Shown: positions 23,167-35,068 of the stretch, in pieces | How positions within the stretch are numbered: position 1 is the stretch's first letter | Layout of the letters: each line of letters starts with the position of its first letter | Assembly (NCBI GenBank): GCA_963383645.1 | Contig: OY726557.1 | Location: forward strand, 129,993,650-130,057,649 | From: Muscardinus avellanarius | Lineage: Eukaryota; Chordata; Mammalia; Rodentia; Gliridae | Direction of reading: 5' to 3' | DNA length: 64,000 bases | Notes under the pieces: model-generated | The model's input: the letters and a program-made list of their open reading frames with translations, nothing else | The model's database searches: none | Told to the model about the DNA's origin: nothing | Program-made: the position numbers and the translations under genes

Positions 23167-23169
23167 CTC

Positions 23170-23965
23170 TTTATATGTTGTTATCATGATCTGATTTTAA
23201 AACTTTGTTCAGTATGTGGTGTCGGAGATTGTTGGAAGGGATGAGCTGTTACCATGGTGATCCCACAAAGAGATCTGTTACCAGTGTTAAGTGGTCATCT
23301 TGCTGTTTGAAGGAGCTAATCTGGACCACATTACTCCATAACGACAACTGTAGTGGCAGATGCTTTATTCAACCTATCTTAACAGGCCCAGACATTTTTA
23401 TTTTCTATGCAAAATAGTCTGGATTTAGAGATGGTGCTTTAAGACATCGTGGCAAAGATGTGGCCCTTTGGGAACTCCATCTTTCTGTGTTCCTCCAGAG
23501 GGAAAGTCTTCAGTGTGGAGGAAAGAGTCGGCACAGTGGAGTTTGCCAGAGTATCCCTCTTCCCTAGACTACTCCTGTGTACCCAAATAGATGCATAAAC
23601 AAAGACACCAATACATCAACACACCCCAGGGTCCGCATCCACCCAGACCTGTAGCCTGTTTAGCTATGGCCAGAGGGAATAACTGACCACAACTAGAGGA
23701 TTGTGGCCAAATTGGGCCTGACTGAAAGGATGGTGGTCCTGTCAGAATTGTTGCCAGTGGATAGACTTAGGCAGTTATGGGAGAAAGTCCTTCTGCGTTC
23801 TGTCCTGCCCAGACAGTTGCCCACACGGCTGATTTCAATTCAGTGAGCTCAAACTTCTGCTTATGGCTACTTGGTCAACTTTTTGGATCTTGCCAATGAA
23901 ACTTTATTCCTTATAAAATGAACTAGCCAGGCTGTGGGCTGTGAGTGCAAGTAACTTTGTCAGGA
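23170..23965. other. Unassigned intronic sequence
   Basis: There is no coding gene. The end (TGAAACTTTATTCC with a TATAAAATG nearby) resembles an old LTR or hAT end, but I cannot assign it. Confidence 0.35.
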
Positions 23966-23970
23966 AGATA

Positions 23971-24747
23971 TAGTAGTCCCCCTTTATCCACTATTTTACT
24001 TTTTATGGTTTTGGTTGCCCAAGGTCAGCCGAGGTCTGAAAATATTAAATACAACATCTCAGAAATAAAACAATCCATAAGTTTTAAATTGTACACCGTT
24101 CTGAGTCATGTGATGGAATCTTGTGCTGTCCTGCTGTATCCAGCCTGGGGTGCCAATTATTCTTCTGTGCAGCGTTTCCATGCTGTATATACTACCCACC
24201 TAACATTGCCCTGGTTGAATGATCCAGGATCATCCCAAGCAGAGGACAGGCAATAGTAGCTCAGTGCTGTATCCCAATATCTAGGTATCCCCTCATTTCA
24301 TGTAGGCATCCTGTCATTTCCTGTCATCACGAAGAGAAGAGGGTGAATATGATACATTTTCAGCAGAAATGGAGAGAGAACCCATATCCACATAACTGTC
24401 ATTACAATGTGTTTTATAATTGGTCTTATTATTATTGTTGTTAATCACTTTGTGCCTAATTTGTAAATTAAACTTTTTGCCTAATTTGTAAAATAAACTT
24501 ATTTATATATTTGCAGCACTGGGAATTGAACCCAGGGCCTTGTACATGCTGGGCAAACTCTATCACTGAGCTGCAACCCCCCCCCCCCCAGTTCATAAAC
24601 TCAGCTTTATGATGTGTATGTAAAAATGTATCTATGTATGTGAAGAAACAGAGTTTGTATGGGGGGTGTGGTACTTTACAGTTAGAGGTATCTATCCATT
24701 GAGGGTCTTGGAACGCATTCATTCCCCTTGGATGATGGCAACTACTG
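23971..24747 (+). repeat. Tigger-type (TcMar) DNA transposon remnant
   Basis: The left end TAGTAGTCCCCCTTTATCC and the right end CCCCTTGGATGATGGCAACT-ACTG are degraded inverted termini. Internal landmarks (GTCTGAAAATATTAAAT, TTTTAAATTGTACACCGTTC, GGGTCTTGGAACGCATTC) agree with a non-autonomous Tigger element. An ID-like SINE is inserted at 24508-24590. Confidence 0.65.
24508..24590 (-). mobile_element. ID-like SINE monomer in the Tigger remnant
   Basis: The antisense unit CACTGGGAATTGAACCCAGG ends in a C13 run. Its TACATGCTGGGCAAAC segment is the classic ID form. Confidence 0.75.
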
Positions 24748-24967
24748 TGATCCAAAGAGCTGTAGTGCCACCAAGTAATTGTAAAACACAAAACAAAACA
24801 ACAAACAAAAATATACACAGAGGGCTTCCTCTTGTAAACTATGAGAGTATGAAAGTAAAAAAAAAAACCTGCGGGTCCATTTTGGAATCTTTGGAGCTAC
24901 TTGGGGAAAGATGAATAAAGACGAAGGGAAAATATATATAGTAAAATATATAATATTATATTAATAT

Positions 24968-25154
24968 TAGTGGCACTGGGGATGTAACCCAGGGGCTTTC
25001 TACTTCTGGACTATACTCCCAACCTATTTTATTTTTAATTTGGAAACAGGGTCTCACTGCATTGCTGAGAACTTCACTAAGTTGCTGAGGCTGACTTCAA
25101 ACCTGCAATCCTCCTGTATGGGGATTACAAGCATCCACCACCACACCCAGTGAA
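24968..25154 (-). mobile_element. SINE B1-dID
   Basis: Antisense copy, GGCACTGGGGATGTAACCCA to CCACCACACCCAGTG, with a small deletion in the left half. Confidence 0.85.
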
Positions 25155-25573
25155 TTAGGATATTTAGAGTAAATTTTAAGCAAGTTTTACTGAGGGAGAG
25201 AGAGAGGAACAAATTTTAATACAGTTCCAACTTCAGTTCCTTGTTTTTAAAGACTAAAAACTTTTTTTGCCAAACCATTTGGTATATAACCCTAGAGGAG
25301 ATTTTTTGGGGAGGGTGTTGTTAATTTTTTTTTAATCTCTGGATCTCATAGCAATTCATTAATGTACTTAGCATGCTAGACAGCTGTGTCTATTGGAAGC
25401 ATGTTTTCAGGTAGCGGTTTGGAGGAAAGCATAAAGGAGCACCCTATCAGGCCTAGCTTTTGTTTTTCTACTGGGAGATTTAGCCTTCTGTGGTTAGAAC
25501 AACTAGCTGCCTGAACAGAATGTGCTTCGCTCTTGAGGACACTGCAAACTAGAAATAATAATACTAATAAATG

Positions 25574-25768
25574 CCTGGCACTGCATTGTGGTTCGTGGAC
25601 AGCCTCAGCTACTTAGTGAGGCCCTTTGCAACTCAGTGAGACCCTGTTTCAAAATAAAAAATAAAAAATAGGGCTGTCCTGGGGGTGTAGCTCGGAGGGA
25701 GAATGCTTCTGGGTTCTAGTCCCATTACTGCAAAAATAATAAAATAAAATAAAATAAAATAAAATAAA
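25574..25768 (+). mobile_element. SINE B1-dID, deleted left half
   Basis: It keeps GTTCGTGGACAGCCTCAGCT, the right half GTAGCTCGGAGGGAGAATGC and an (AAAAT)n tail. Confidence 0.8.
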
Positions 25769-25789
25769 GGAGACCCTACGCAGAATAGT

Positions 25790-25920
25790 TCTTATTACCA
25801 CTCACTGCTATTCAGATAAGGGAATAGAAACTCAGGGAGGCTGTGAAATGGCAACAAGGCCAGGAGGAAGTGGCAGCACTGAGCCTGGAGCTCGTGTCTC
25901 TTTCAATTTGAAGTTCCATA
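25790..25920 (-). repeat. MIR-like remnant
   Basis: GGGAATAGAAACTCAGGGAG and GCAGCACTGAGCCTGGAGCTC fit antisense MIR, weakly. Confidence 0.45.
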
Positions 25921-25974
25921 GTGGGTGTGGTTATATTTAAGTATGTAAATAGGACTCAAATCCATCTACTTATT

Positions 25975-26180
25975 TATTTATTTTGGTCCTGAGGTTGAAC
26001 CCAGGGGCATCGTGCCTCTGAGCTACATCTCCAGCTCCATTTTATTTTTTAATTTTGAAACAGGTTCTCACTAAGTTGCTGAGGGCCTCACTAAGGTACT
26101 GAGGCTGGTTTTGAATCTATAATCCTCCTGAATCAGCCTCTGAAGTGTCATGATGATAGGCATCATGGGCCCCAGCTAAA
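25975..26180 (-). mobile_element. SINE B1-dID
   Basis: Antisense copy with GGTTGAACCCAGGGGCATCG and an old, diverged left half. Confidence 0.8.
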
Positions 26181-26944
26181 TCTGTCTTTTTCTATAGGCC
26201 CCATAATACACAGTATGTGTGATATATAATTATAGATAACATGTGTTGGTATGTGTAGAGCAAGGCCCAAGCAGCATGCCAGCTCCATGGAAATTTTGTT
26301 TGCACCTGTTGACTTCCTTCTAGTATTTATAATCATTTAATGTATGCCAGGCATCTTTCCTTTCCTATGATGGTCTGGGTTTCTGAAAGACTCCAGAAAA
26401 TTTTCGAAGGCAGGGTTGTTTCTGGAGGAAGCGAGGTAGTTGGTATTCGGGAGGTGGTGGCGGTGTGGCTTCACTCATTGCCTCTGGACGCCAGTGCCCT
26501 TGTCTGTGTGACATGCGCTAAGGGTGCTGTTGGTCACGGCGCTCCCATATGCTGAGTCATTTAATAAGGCTTTTTGGGGGTGTCTGGATGGAATTCCCAG
26601 TCCTTCATCCCATCATTATTATGAATTGGAGAGAAAATGCTTCCCAATTGAAAGCCAAACAAATGCCCTGGGGAGGTCTGACATGGGCTATTTTTCGTGG
26701 GAAACTTATTATTAAGGTCAGCAAAGAAAGGACATCACCATTTGTTTGGCAATACTTAAAGATAAGAATAAAAATGACTTCTTTTACATTACATCTGGCC
26801 AGGCTGGGATGGAAATCTTCAATTTTTTCAGTTATAGTTGATATACAATTATACATGTTCATGGGATACAGTATGATAATTCAGTACATTATATACTATG
26901 TAATGATCAAATCATGTAAATAGTGTTCCTCCTCCTCCTCCTCC

Positions 26945-27222
26945 TCCTCCTTTTTTTCTTTGTTCTAGGGATAGAACCCAGAGGGCAGTCTACCTCCGAG
27001 GTACACCCTCATCCCTATTTTTTATTTTTTATTTTGAAACAGAGTCCCACTGAGTTGCAGAGGGCCTCACGAGTTCCTAAGGCTGACGCAAATCTGCAAT
27101 CCTCCTGTCTCAGTATCCCAAACACTGGGATTACAAGCATGAGGCTGGCCTTGAACCTGTGATCTTCCTATCTCAGCCTCCCATGTACTGGGATTACAGG
27201 TATTTGCCACCACATGGGGCTC
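26945..27222 (-). mobile_element. SINE B1-dID with repeated left half
   Basis: After the first left half (to GGGATTACAAGCAT) a second GAGGCTGGCCTTGAACCTGT unit follows. A (CTC)8 tail lies at 26928-26951. Confidence 0.8.
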
Positions 27223-27343
27223 ATTTCTCCAGGCTTTAAGGCTTCAAACTCCTCTTTTCTAGTTCCTTATAAAATATCTAGTAGGTTGTTTTAAACTGTA
27301 ATCACCTGCTATAGAACCCTGGAACTTATTTCTTGATCTAAAC

Positions 27344-27556
27344 ATTTATTTTTTTTATTTTATTTTATTTTTGGTGATACTGGGGTTCCTGGAAACCCTT
27401 CTATCTCCGGGCTACACTCCCAGACACATTTTATATTATTTTCATTTGGAAACAGGGTCTCTTAAGCCAGCACGGCTGGCTTCGAACCTGCGCGATCCTC
27501 CTGTCTCTGCCTCCCAAGCGTGGGGATTACAAGCGTGCGCCACCACTCCCGGCTGA
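27344..27556 (-). mobile_element. SINE B1-dID, young-type subfamily
   Basis: GGGGTTCCTGGAAACCC, TCTTAAGCCAGCACGGC and GTGCGCCACCACTCCCGGC; the tail is (TTTTA)n. Confidence 0.9.
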
Positions 27557-27899
27557 TCTGATCATGTTTTGATACCTGTTAATCTGGCTCCCTCTACCTC
27601 TTACCCTTCTTAGCCCCTTAGAGGTCAACCATTTAGTTTCTACACAGAAGTGAGAACCTGTGGTATTTGTTTTTCTGTGTCTGGCTTATTCCATCTACCA
27701 TAACACCCTCCAGTTATATCCATTTTGCTGCCAATGACAGGGTTTCTGTCTTTCTTTTTAATGGTGAGAATCTCTATTTCTAAAAAAGCTTTCTCTGTGA
27801 GGATAATGAAAAGTCAAGTTTGGGGACTCCTGGAGAATAGACAACAGCTTATTGATGATACTGATGTATCGTGCAACCTGTGACTCCAGCACACGAACA

Positions 27900-28140
27900 A
27901 TTCTGGCACAGGGGTTTTGAGTACAAAACTACAATAAATGCAGTTCTGCATTTCATTGTCTGTGTGACCTTAGGCAACTCAGTTCACCTCTTTGACACTC
28001 GGTTTCCTCATCTAGAGAAGGAAGATAATAATGAGTATGTAACAGGGCTAGCTGTGTAGGTTCAGTGAGATAAAGTGTCTAAAGCTCTTAGCATAGTTCC
28101 TGGCAACAGAGTGCTCAGTAATTGATAGCTTCTATTAAAA
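27900..28140 (+). repeat. MIR element
   Basis: GTGTGACCTTAGGCAACTCA, GGTTTCCTCATCTAGAGAAG and AGCTCTTAGCATAGTTCCTG give the whole MIR pattern in order. Confidence 0.85.
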
Positions 28141-28704
28141 TAATTATCTTTGAATAATAACATCATCTGAGTTGACTGAAGCACAACCCTTTAGGGAGAG
28201 ATTACTACTTTTGGTGAATTAAGTGCAAGCAAAATTAACTATCTTTAAGAAAACCACCGTCCGCTGGGGCATTCTTCTGGGTTACATCATTGCCTGGCTG
28301 CCTTTCCTAGCAGCCTGGGTGGTCTGCGAGGTGGTGGAGAGCAGGCCTTCCTGAGTAGCTGTGCCTCCTCCCTCCCACCTTTCTGTTTTATAATGTGGAC
28401 TTCAAATTTTGTAAATTCAGAAGTGCGTGGGAATAGGTAAACACCCTGCATCACAGAACGTGCTTTGTTGCTTTATTAGTTTTTGTTTTACAAGAGTCGC
28501 TCAGGATTAATTGCCCTCAGGAAATGTAGCATCATGCTTCTGGAGGTAGAGGTAGAATGCCCTGGGTTCATCCTACCCCTGAGCTATACTCCATTGTGGG
28601 GTATGGAGAGAACAACGATCTTAGAGAAGAAGTAGAACTTCTCAACAAATTCGATTTCTTTCCTTGTTTGAATAGTACAGTTAGGGAAAGTGTCATTGTC
28701 GTTG

Positions 28705-28913
28705 TTTTCTTATTTATTTATTTATTTATTTATTTATTTGAAGAGGTTTCATCCAGGGGAATTCTACCTTTGAGCTACACTCCCAGCCTTTTTTATTTTT
28801 TATTTTGAAACAAGGTCTCACTAAATTGCCGAAGCTGGCTTTGAACCTACGACCCTCCTGTCTCAGCCTCCCAAGTGCTGGAGATTACAAGCGTTTGCCA
28901 CCATGCCCAGGGG
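28705..28913 (-). mobile_element. SINE B1-dID
   Basis: The (TTTA)8 tail, then CCAGGGGAATTCTACCTTTG to GCCACCATGCCCAGG. Confidence 0.85.
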
Positions 28914-29028
28914 CCCACGGAGTGTCTCCTTTTAGAGGAGATCATGAGTATTTGCATTCTTTTATTTCAGAGTACTGAAAGAGAAATAACTTTCCTTTCT
29001 AATTAGTGTGGTTAAAAGTAGCAGTGTG

Positions 29029-29259
29029 GGCTGGACATGGTGGCACAGGGAATTAGTTTGTAAACCCAGAGCTTGGGAGTCTGAGACGGGAGGCTAGCAC
29101 AGGTTCAAAGCCAGCCTTAGCTACTTAGTGAGGCTCTCAGCAAATTAGTGAGATCCTGTTTCCAAATAAAATATAAAATAGGTCTGGGAGTATAGCCTGG
29201 AGGTAGAAAAGCCCCTGGGTTTCACCCCCAGTACCACCAAAAAAAAAAAAAAAAAAAAG
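29029..29259 (+). mobile_element. SINE B1-dID, intermediate between subfamilies
   Basis: The right half GTCTGGGAGTATAGCCTGGA resembles the young type, while the left half is older. It has an A18 tail. Confidence 0.85.
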
Positions 29260-29710
29260 TAGCAGTGTGGGGTTAAATTGCTTTCTTGCTCCATTGCTGG
29301 GTCTGTGATCAGAGGATCAGAGTGTGTTCAGTGAAGCCCTATTTAATAGTTGAATTGCTGGCTGGGCTCAGTGGTCAAGGCAGATGACCAGCGTGTAGAA
29401 GGGCTGTGTGAATCCGGGTCCAAGGCCATGTTCCTGGAATCCTGTGTTTCATTTGGTCGTTGGTATCCTCTGAAGTCTAGTTTCTGCTGATGAGATACTT
29501 TAACTGGTGAATCTCTTCTATAGGGTGAAGAAGTTTCTCTTTTACCTTCCATATTGTAAAGGAAGCCCCAGTGAATGGGGCAGTGCGTCTGTCTACTTGT
29601 GCCAGCAGCCATTCCTAGACCTCATCCAGGGTCAGTGTTGGGGGCCAGGTAGAAGGGAGCAGGTGGGCTAGGATGCAGGTGTACCATCATGGGTACTCTA
29701 CAGTGCTTTG

Positions 29711-29877
29711 TTTGGTTTTTCCTTTGGCACTGGGGATTAACCCAGTGGCGTCCTACCTCTGAGCTACATGTACCTCAGCCCTTTTTATTTTGAAATAGGG
29801 TCTCTCTAAGCTGAGACTGGCGTCCAATTTGTGATCCTCGTGTCTCTGCCTCCCAACTACTGAGATTGCAGGTAGGC
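29711..29877 (-). mobile_element. SINE B1-dID, truncated
   Basis: GGCACTGGGGATTAACCCAG to GAGATTGCAGGTAG; the extreme 5' end is missing. Confidence 0.8.
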
Positions 29878-30535
29878 CCGCTTTGATAGAATGGTTTTTA
29901 TCTGCGAAGTGTAAGACTGATTTAGTCCGTTACAGTGCTAGACCCACAGAGTCTGAATTTTCTAACTTGCTGAAATTGGACTCAGTTGATGATCTGGATC
30001 TTTGAGTCTACTGAGACTATTCTGTTAAACCTGTGGATTCAGAAAAACAAAGTGCATGTGTTTATGTTTGTAAAGGAGGGGGACCAGGAATGGGTGGGGG
30101 CTGACAAGTGAGGAACCAGGAGTCAGGGATATGGAGACAAGTGAATCTCCTGAAGTGTGGATCTCAGAAGAGTGCTCAGCAATTGTTATCCTAAGGAGAA
30201 AAACAAATTTAAAGCTGAGAATGGGGTGTTGCGTTTGGAAATGGCCCTGTGTGTACGTGCTGTTTTCAAAGGCGTTCCTCATGACTGGCAGCAGCTGGTG
30301 ACCTCTGATTGGGCAATGGCCAGCCCAGCCGCACATGTAGCCTAATTATCATATATATTAATGATGCATTAAAGGGTATCATCATCTTGGATCAACAAAG
30401 ATCATTATGATTGTGTTAGACTATAGGCATGGTATCTATGCTGCGCCATGCAGGAAATCATGTACGCTTGATGTAGAGAGGGAGTGTAAGTTCCAAGTGG
30501 AAAGCCTATCAAAAAATCCTCTCTTCTTGGCCTTG

Positions 30536-30599
30536 GTTGTAGAGCACCTGCGTAGCACAAAGCCCTGGGTTTGATCCCCAGCGTCACGAACAGAACAAC
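30536..30599 (+). mobile_element. ID monomer SINE with target duplication
   Basis: The BC1/ID-like unit GTTGTAGAGCACCTGCGTAG to GATCCCCAGCGTCAC. AAAATC(C)TCTCTTCTTGGCC-TTG occurs directly before (30513-30535) and after (30600-30621), a 22-23-bp target duplication. Confidence 0.85.
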
Positions 30600-30687
30600 A
30601 AAATCTCTCTTCTTGGCCTTGACCAATTCTGTGATGTTTCAATAGATGATTAAGTATATTAATTTACTATTTTGAAATGATAAAAGC

Positions 30688-30950
30688 AAGCTAAGTGTAG
30701 TGGTACATTACTGTAATGCCAGTACTTGGGAGGTTGAGACAGGAGGATCACAGGTTTAAGGCCAGCCTCAGCAATTTAGTGGGACTTTCATCAACTTAGC
30801 AAGAAATGCTGTTTTGAAATAAGAAAGAAGAGCTGAGGGGTATAGCCCAGAGGTAAATTTCTCCTGGGTTTGGTCCCTAGTACCAAAAAAAAAAAAAAAA
30901 AGAAAGAAAAAAGAAAAAAAAAGGAAGAAAGGAAGGAAAGAGAAATATAT
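30688..30950 (+). mobile_element. SINE B1-dID with A/G-rich tail
   Basis: Full copy with GTATAGCCCAGAGGTAAATT, then an A18 tail and GAAA/GGAA units. Confidence 0.85.
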
Positions 30951-30964
30951 TTATTTATTTATTA

Positions 30965-31008
<44 letters not shown>
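30950..31008. repeat. (TTTA)n/(ATT)n microsatellite
   Basis: Mostly ATT units; it is the tail of the antisense SINE that follows. Confidence 0.95.
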
Positions 31009-31009
<1 letters not shown>

Positions 31010-31201
31010 TTGGTGGTACTGGGGTTCCTGGAAGCCCTTCTATCTCCGGGCTACACTCCCAGACCTATTTTTACATTTTTTTTAAAATTTGGAAACAGGG
31101 TCTCCTAAGCCAGCGCGCGCGGCTAGCTTCGAACCTGCGCGATCCTCCTGTCTCTGCCTCCCAAGCGCGGGGATTACAAGCGTGCGCCACCACGCCCGGC
31201 G
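31009..31201 (-). mobile_element. SINE B1-dID, young-type subfamily
   Basis: Nearly unmutated young-type signature with many CpGs retained (CCTAAGCCAGCGCGCGCGGC, CACGCCCGGC). Confidence 0.9.
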
Positions 31202-31296
31202 AGAAATATAAAGATCATGCAGAGACTTCGTGGGAGGGAAGCTGAGCAGTCTTCAGGAACTAGTTACATTAGTGTGCTTTGTAGACAACTGGACCA

Positions 31297-31595
31297 AGGG
31301 GTTGGCTAAATCTGGCCCACCATCTCTTTTTTCTACTGCTACAAGCTAAGCATGTTTTTCACATTTGTAAATAGTTGCAAAGAGATCAAAAGGATATTTC
31401 ATAACCTGTGAAAATTATTTGAAACTCAAATACTGGTGTCCATACATTCGACTCTTGTGACACGGCCATGCACGCTGGTTTACCTATTGTCTGTAGCAGC
31501 TTTCATGCCACAGCTGATTGTGACAGAGAAAGTGTGGCTCATGAAACCTAAAATATTTACTCTCCGGCCCTTGGTGGGACAAAGCTGCTGACCCT
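31297..31595 (+). repeat. hAT-Charlie-type DNA transposon remnant
   Basis: It opens AAGGGGTTGGCTAAATCTGG and closes CAAAGCTGCTGACCC. Internal CCTAAAATATTTACTCTCCG and TTACCTATTGTCTGTAGCAG match a common mammalian hAT element as I remember it. Confidence 0.7.
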
Positions 31596-31599
31596 TGAA

Positions 31600-33350
31600 C
31601 TATACTACTGGAAGCAAGGGTCCTGAGCTGTGAAATATCACAACAAGTGATGTCATTCCAGACCATAAAAATATCTCCTTTGATCCATCAGGACCGGGTC
31701 TCCGCTGTCATCCTGTGGTGTGTGAAGGCCTGAAAGTGGGAGTTCAGTGGGGAATTTTGCGTGAACTCTCTTAAACTGAAATAGGCTGTTGGCTGTAAGG
31801 ATACATTTCCAAACCTTTCTAAAAATAACATGATTTCTGCACTGAAAGGGGAGTCAAAACTATTTACCATGAGGTGGTTGGGATTCAGCTACAATAAAGT
31901 AGTTAGAATTCAGTCAAGTGGCATTGGGGCTTTCTTTTGCTGTTCCAACCCATTCTTTTTCCCAGGAGAAATCTGAGAATGACAACCCAGGAGAGGCTGG
32001 GGGTATTAACATTACTGATGTTTTTCAGTTTGAGACTTGGTGACAGCTTATATGCTTCTTAATTGACTTCAACTTGTTGCCCATCCCTAGAAATAATAGT
32101 AATACAAATAGGAGTTATGCAACCACATTACCACGGCCCTACCCGAAAAGAATTTGCAGAGCTGGATGAAGGACTTAATTGCGGACAGCCATTCCACTGT
32201 GGAAATGCGCGTCTCTCTGCGCCTGTGGATTTTCAGTTTACCCAGGGTCAGAGACCTTTGGGGAAGGATGAAGCACGATTCTCCAGGTGCCTCGGTTGTT
32301 TTCCTATTTACATCCAGGGACTAGGTTGGGAATTGAGTGTCCAAGGCAGCCTGTGAAGCCCATTGGAGAGTGAGGAGAGGGGGATGTGACATTTAATCTG
32401 ATTGGCTACAACTTTCCTCGCATTGTTGTGTTTACCCAGCCCATAGGCAGAGAACCCTTAAGATTTAGCCCTTACCACTAAAATATAATTAAAAAGAGGA
32501 GCGTGCAACTGGGAGGTCAGTTAATTTTAGACAAAAAAAGTACTGATGGTAGTTGGGAAAATTCTGTTTCAAAGAGAAGAATGCATGGCACATGGTACAC
32601 CAGATTTTCTTGCTCTAAATCTAAGAGGAAGTTCGTAAAATAATAATAATAACAAACACATCTCACAGCAGACACTTGTAAGAATTATACGAGTGTTTAA
32701 TTGTATGCAAGTATATAATTCTTACTCTGCCCGGTACTGTGCTGAATGCCTTGTGTGATTGAATTGACTTGATTCCTGCCATAGTCGTGGAGGACACATG
32801 ACAGAGAATATACAGTGGGGGACATCTCCTTGGGAGAAGTAAGGAAGAAGAGGGGGAACTAACTTTCTGGGTTGTATAGAGATGACTATATTCGGGATAA
32901 TCTCCAGTTTCTGCCTGGCTAATATAGAAAAAGAAAAAAAGAAAACCTAAAACATGGGTGAATCCAAACCTTGTCACACTTTGGGAACCCCGTTGCCTAA
33001 TTTGCATCTCCTAAAATGTATAGTACAGAGTAGATCCTCAGTAATATTTAAAAAAGAATTATAATTTTCTTTAGTTATTACTGATCTTATTTTTTTTTAT
33101 CATTTCTGGGCTATGTAAAACTATCCCTAGAATGATTAGGACATTTTGTTTTTTTTTCTGGAGCTGTACAGTTCTCATATGGCTAAAGTCCCAGGGAATA
33201 GATTGAGGCTCAAATTTGCAAAGTGAGTTAATGATGGAGACAGAGTTCAACATCTTTTTATTAAGCTTCACTGCCTCAGCTACTGTTCCAGAATGAATAT
33301 GATTAAGTAAATTTCATCTTATTGTTAATAGGTTTAAAAGGTAATACTGC
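31600..33350. other. Unassigned intronic sequence
   Basis: There is no SINE and no supported gene. A weak MIR-like segment may lie at 32680-32770. Confidence 0.4.
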
Positions 33351-33355
33351 AGTTG

Positions 33356-33541
33356 TGTGTAAATCCCAGTACTTGGGAGGCCGAGACAGGAGAATTGCAG
33401 GTTCAAGACCAGCCTCAGCAACTTAGGGAGACTCTCAGCAACCTAGCAAGACCCTGTTTCCAAACAATAAATCAAAAGGGCCGGGGGTGTAGCTTGGAGG
33501 TAGAATGCCCCTGGGTTCAATGCCCTGCACCCCCCACACAC
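33356..33541 (+). mobile_element. SINE B1-dID, 5'-truncated
   Basis: It starts at AAATCCCAGTACTTGGGAGG and has a normal right half. Confidence 0.85.
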
Positions 33542-33667
33542 AAATACTGGGATAGGGAGGGAAATACACCAAGTGATCTGTGCAGATACGAATGCATATC
33601 TCACTAGGAATCTCACTAAGGTGTATAATTACAAAGCCCCAATAAAAGTATATAAAAAAATTAAATA

Positions 33668-33752
33668 TTGAGGCTCAGTGATAAAGTACATGCTTGGCCC
33701 ACACAACTGCTTTGGTTTTAATAATCCACAGTGCCAAAATAAAAAAAAAAAC
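33668..33752 (+). mobile_element. ID-like SINE monomer, old
   Basis: GAGGCTCAGTGATAAAGTAC, ATGCTTGGCC and an A-rich tail; the B-box region is mutated. Confidence 0.6.
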
Positions 33753-33822
33753 GAGTAGGCAAAAATATCGATGAAATACAGGTTGAAAGGATATAAAGAG
33801 TGACAATAAAATGAACACATAA

Positions 33823-34002
33823 AGCCGGGCGTGGTGGCGCACGCTTGGAATCCCCACGCTTGGGAAGCGGAGACAGCCTCTCTGGCTTAAGAGACCCTGT
33901 TTCTAAATAAAAAAGTATAAAATAGTTCTGGGAGTGGGGCCCGGAAGTAGAAGGGCTTCCGGGAACCCCAGTTCCACCAAAAAAAAAAAAAAAAAAAAAA
34001 AG
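33823..34002 (+). mobile_element. SINE B1-dID, young-type subfamily
   Basis: GCCGGGCGTGGTGGCGCACG, GGCTTAAGAGACCCTGTTT and an A22 tail; about 20 bp around the B box are deleted. Confidence 0.9.
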
Positions 34003-34069
34003 GAACACATATGTACCTACCATCTAGTTTAGGAAAAAGAACATTTCTTTGGAGGTTGCCTGAAAGAAA

Positions 34070-34182
<113 letters not shown>

Positions 34183-34735
34183 CAGAGAGCGCCCTGCCTG
34201 TTGCTGCTCCCATCAGGAGCCACCAGCATCCCAGTCCTGTGTTCAGACCGCTTTTCTCTACAGTTTTGTCATCTGTTGCTTATTTTTAAGCTTCACACCC
34301 CTGTAATCACCCTGTACGTGTTTTGAGCGACTTTTTCAGGCGCGTTGCATTTCCAAGATGCCCATGTGCTTTTTTGGGTGGTGGCAGCAGCTCACCCACT
34401 TTCACTGCTACTTAGTGGATGGAGTATGGTTACACCACACTATCAGTCCATTCTGTTGATGGGCTTTTGGCTTTTCAGTTCTTGTTATTACAGATACTGC
34501 TGCTTTAAATATATTTGCTTAAATCAATTTTCATTTTGTTTTTTAGTCAGTTATCTGGAGGACTCATTTCAATGAAATAGTTTTCCTTGCAGTTCAATGA
34601 AAATTGTAATATCCATTCTTTGCACAGTAGATAGAGTTTTATTTGGGGATACGGACTACATAGTAAATGGGTTTAATTTTAGTTGCTTTTATTGGTTAAT
34701 TTTCCCCTTAGAATTGAACAATGATTTGTTTATTT
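34183..34735. other. Possible L1 remnant, antisense-like
   Basis: CTTTTCAGTTCTTGTTATTACAG and TTGATGGGCTTTTGG recall antisense L1, but the match is weak. There is no gene. Confidence 0.35.
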
Positions 34736-34754
34736 TATTTTTTTTATATATATA

Positions 34755-34942
34755 TTTATTTTGTGGTATTGGAGATTAAACCCAGGGGCATTCTACCTCC
34801 AAGCTATACCCCTAGCCCTATTTTTTATTCTTTATTTTAAAATAGGGTCTCACAAAGTTGCTGAGGCTGGCTGTGAACCTGCAATCCTCCTTCTCAGCCT
34901 CCCAAGTATTAGTATTACAAGGTGCACCACCACGCCCAGCCT
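34755..34942 (-). mobile_element. SINE B1-dID
   Basis: Antisense copy, GTATTGGAGATTAAACCCAG to ACCACCACGCCCAGC. Confidence 0.85.
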
Positions 34943-35068
34943 TATTTTATTTTTGAAAGTGAATCGAGGCATTTATGGTACAAATCAGTGAAAAATAAGT
35001 CTTCTCGTCTTAACAGTGAAGGTCTTAAAATTTTTTAGCAAGATAAATCAATTTAAAAACATTAAGTA

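Larger units (their letters stand above)
26800..27790 (-). repeat. Old L1 3' end (antisense), split by SINEs
   Basis: ATACAATTATACATGTTCATGG and AATGATCAAATCATG (26830-26920), then after SINEs AGTGAGAACCTGTGGTATTTG and CTGTGTCTGGCTTATTCCAT (27640-27700), are antisense L1 landmarks. Confidence 0.7.
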
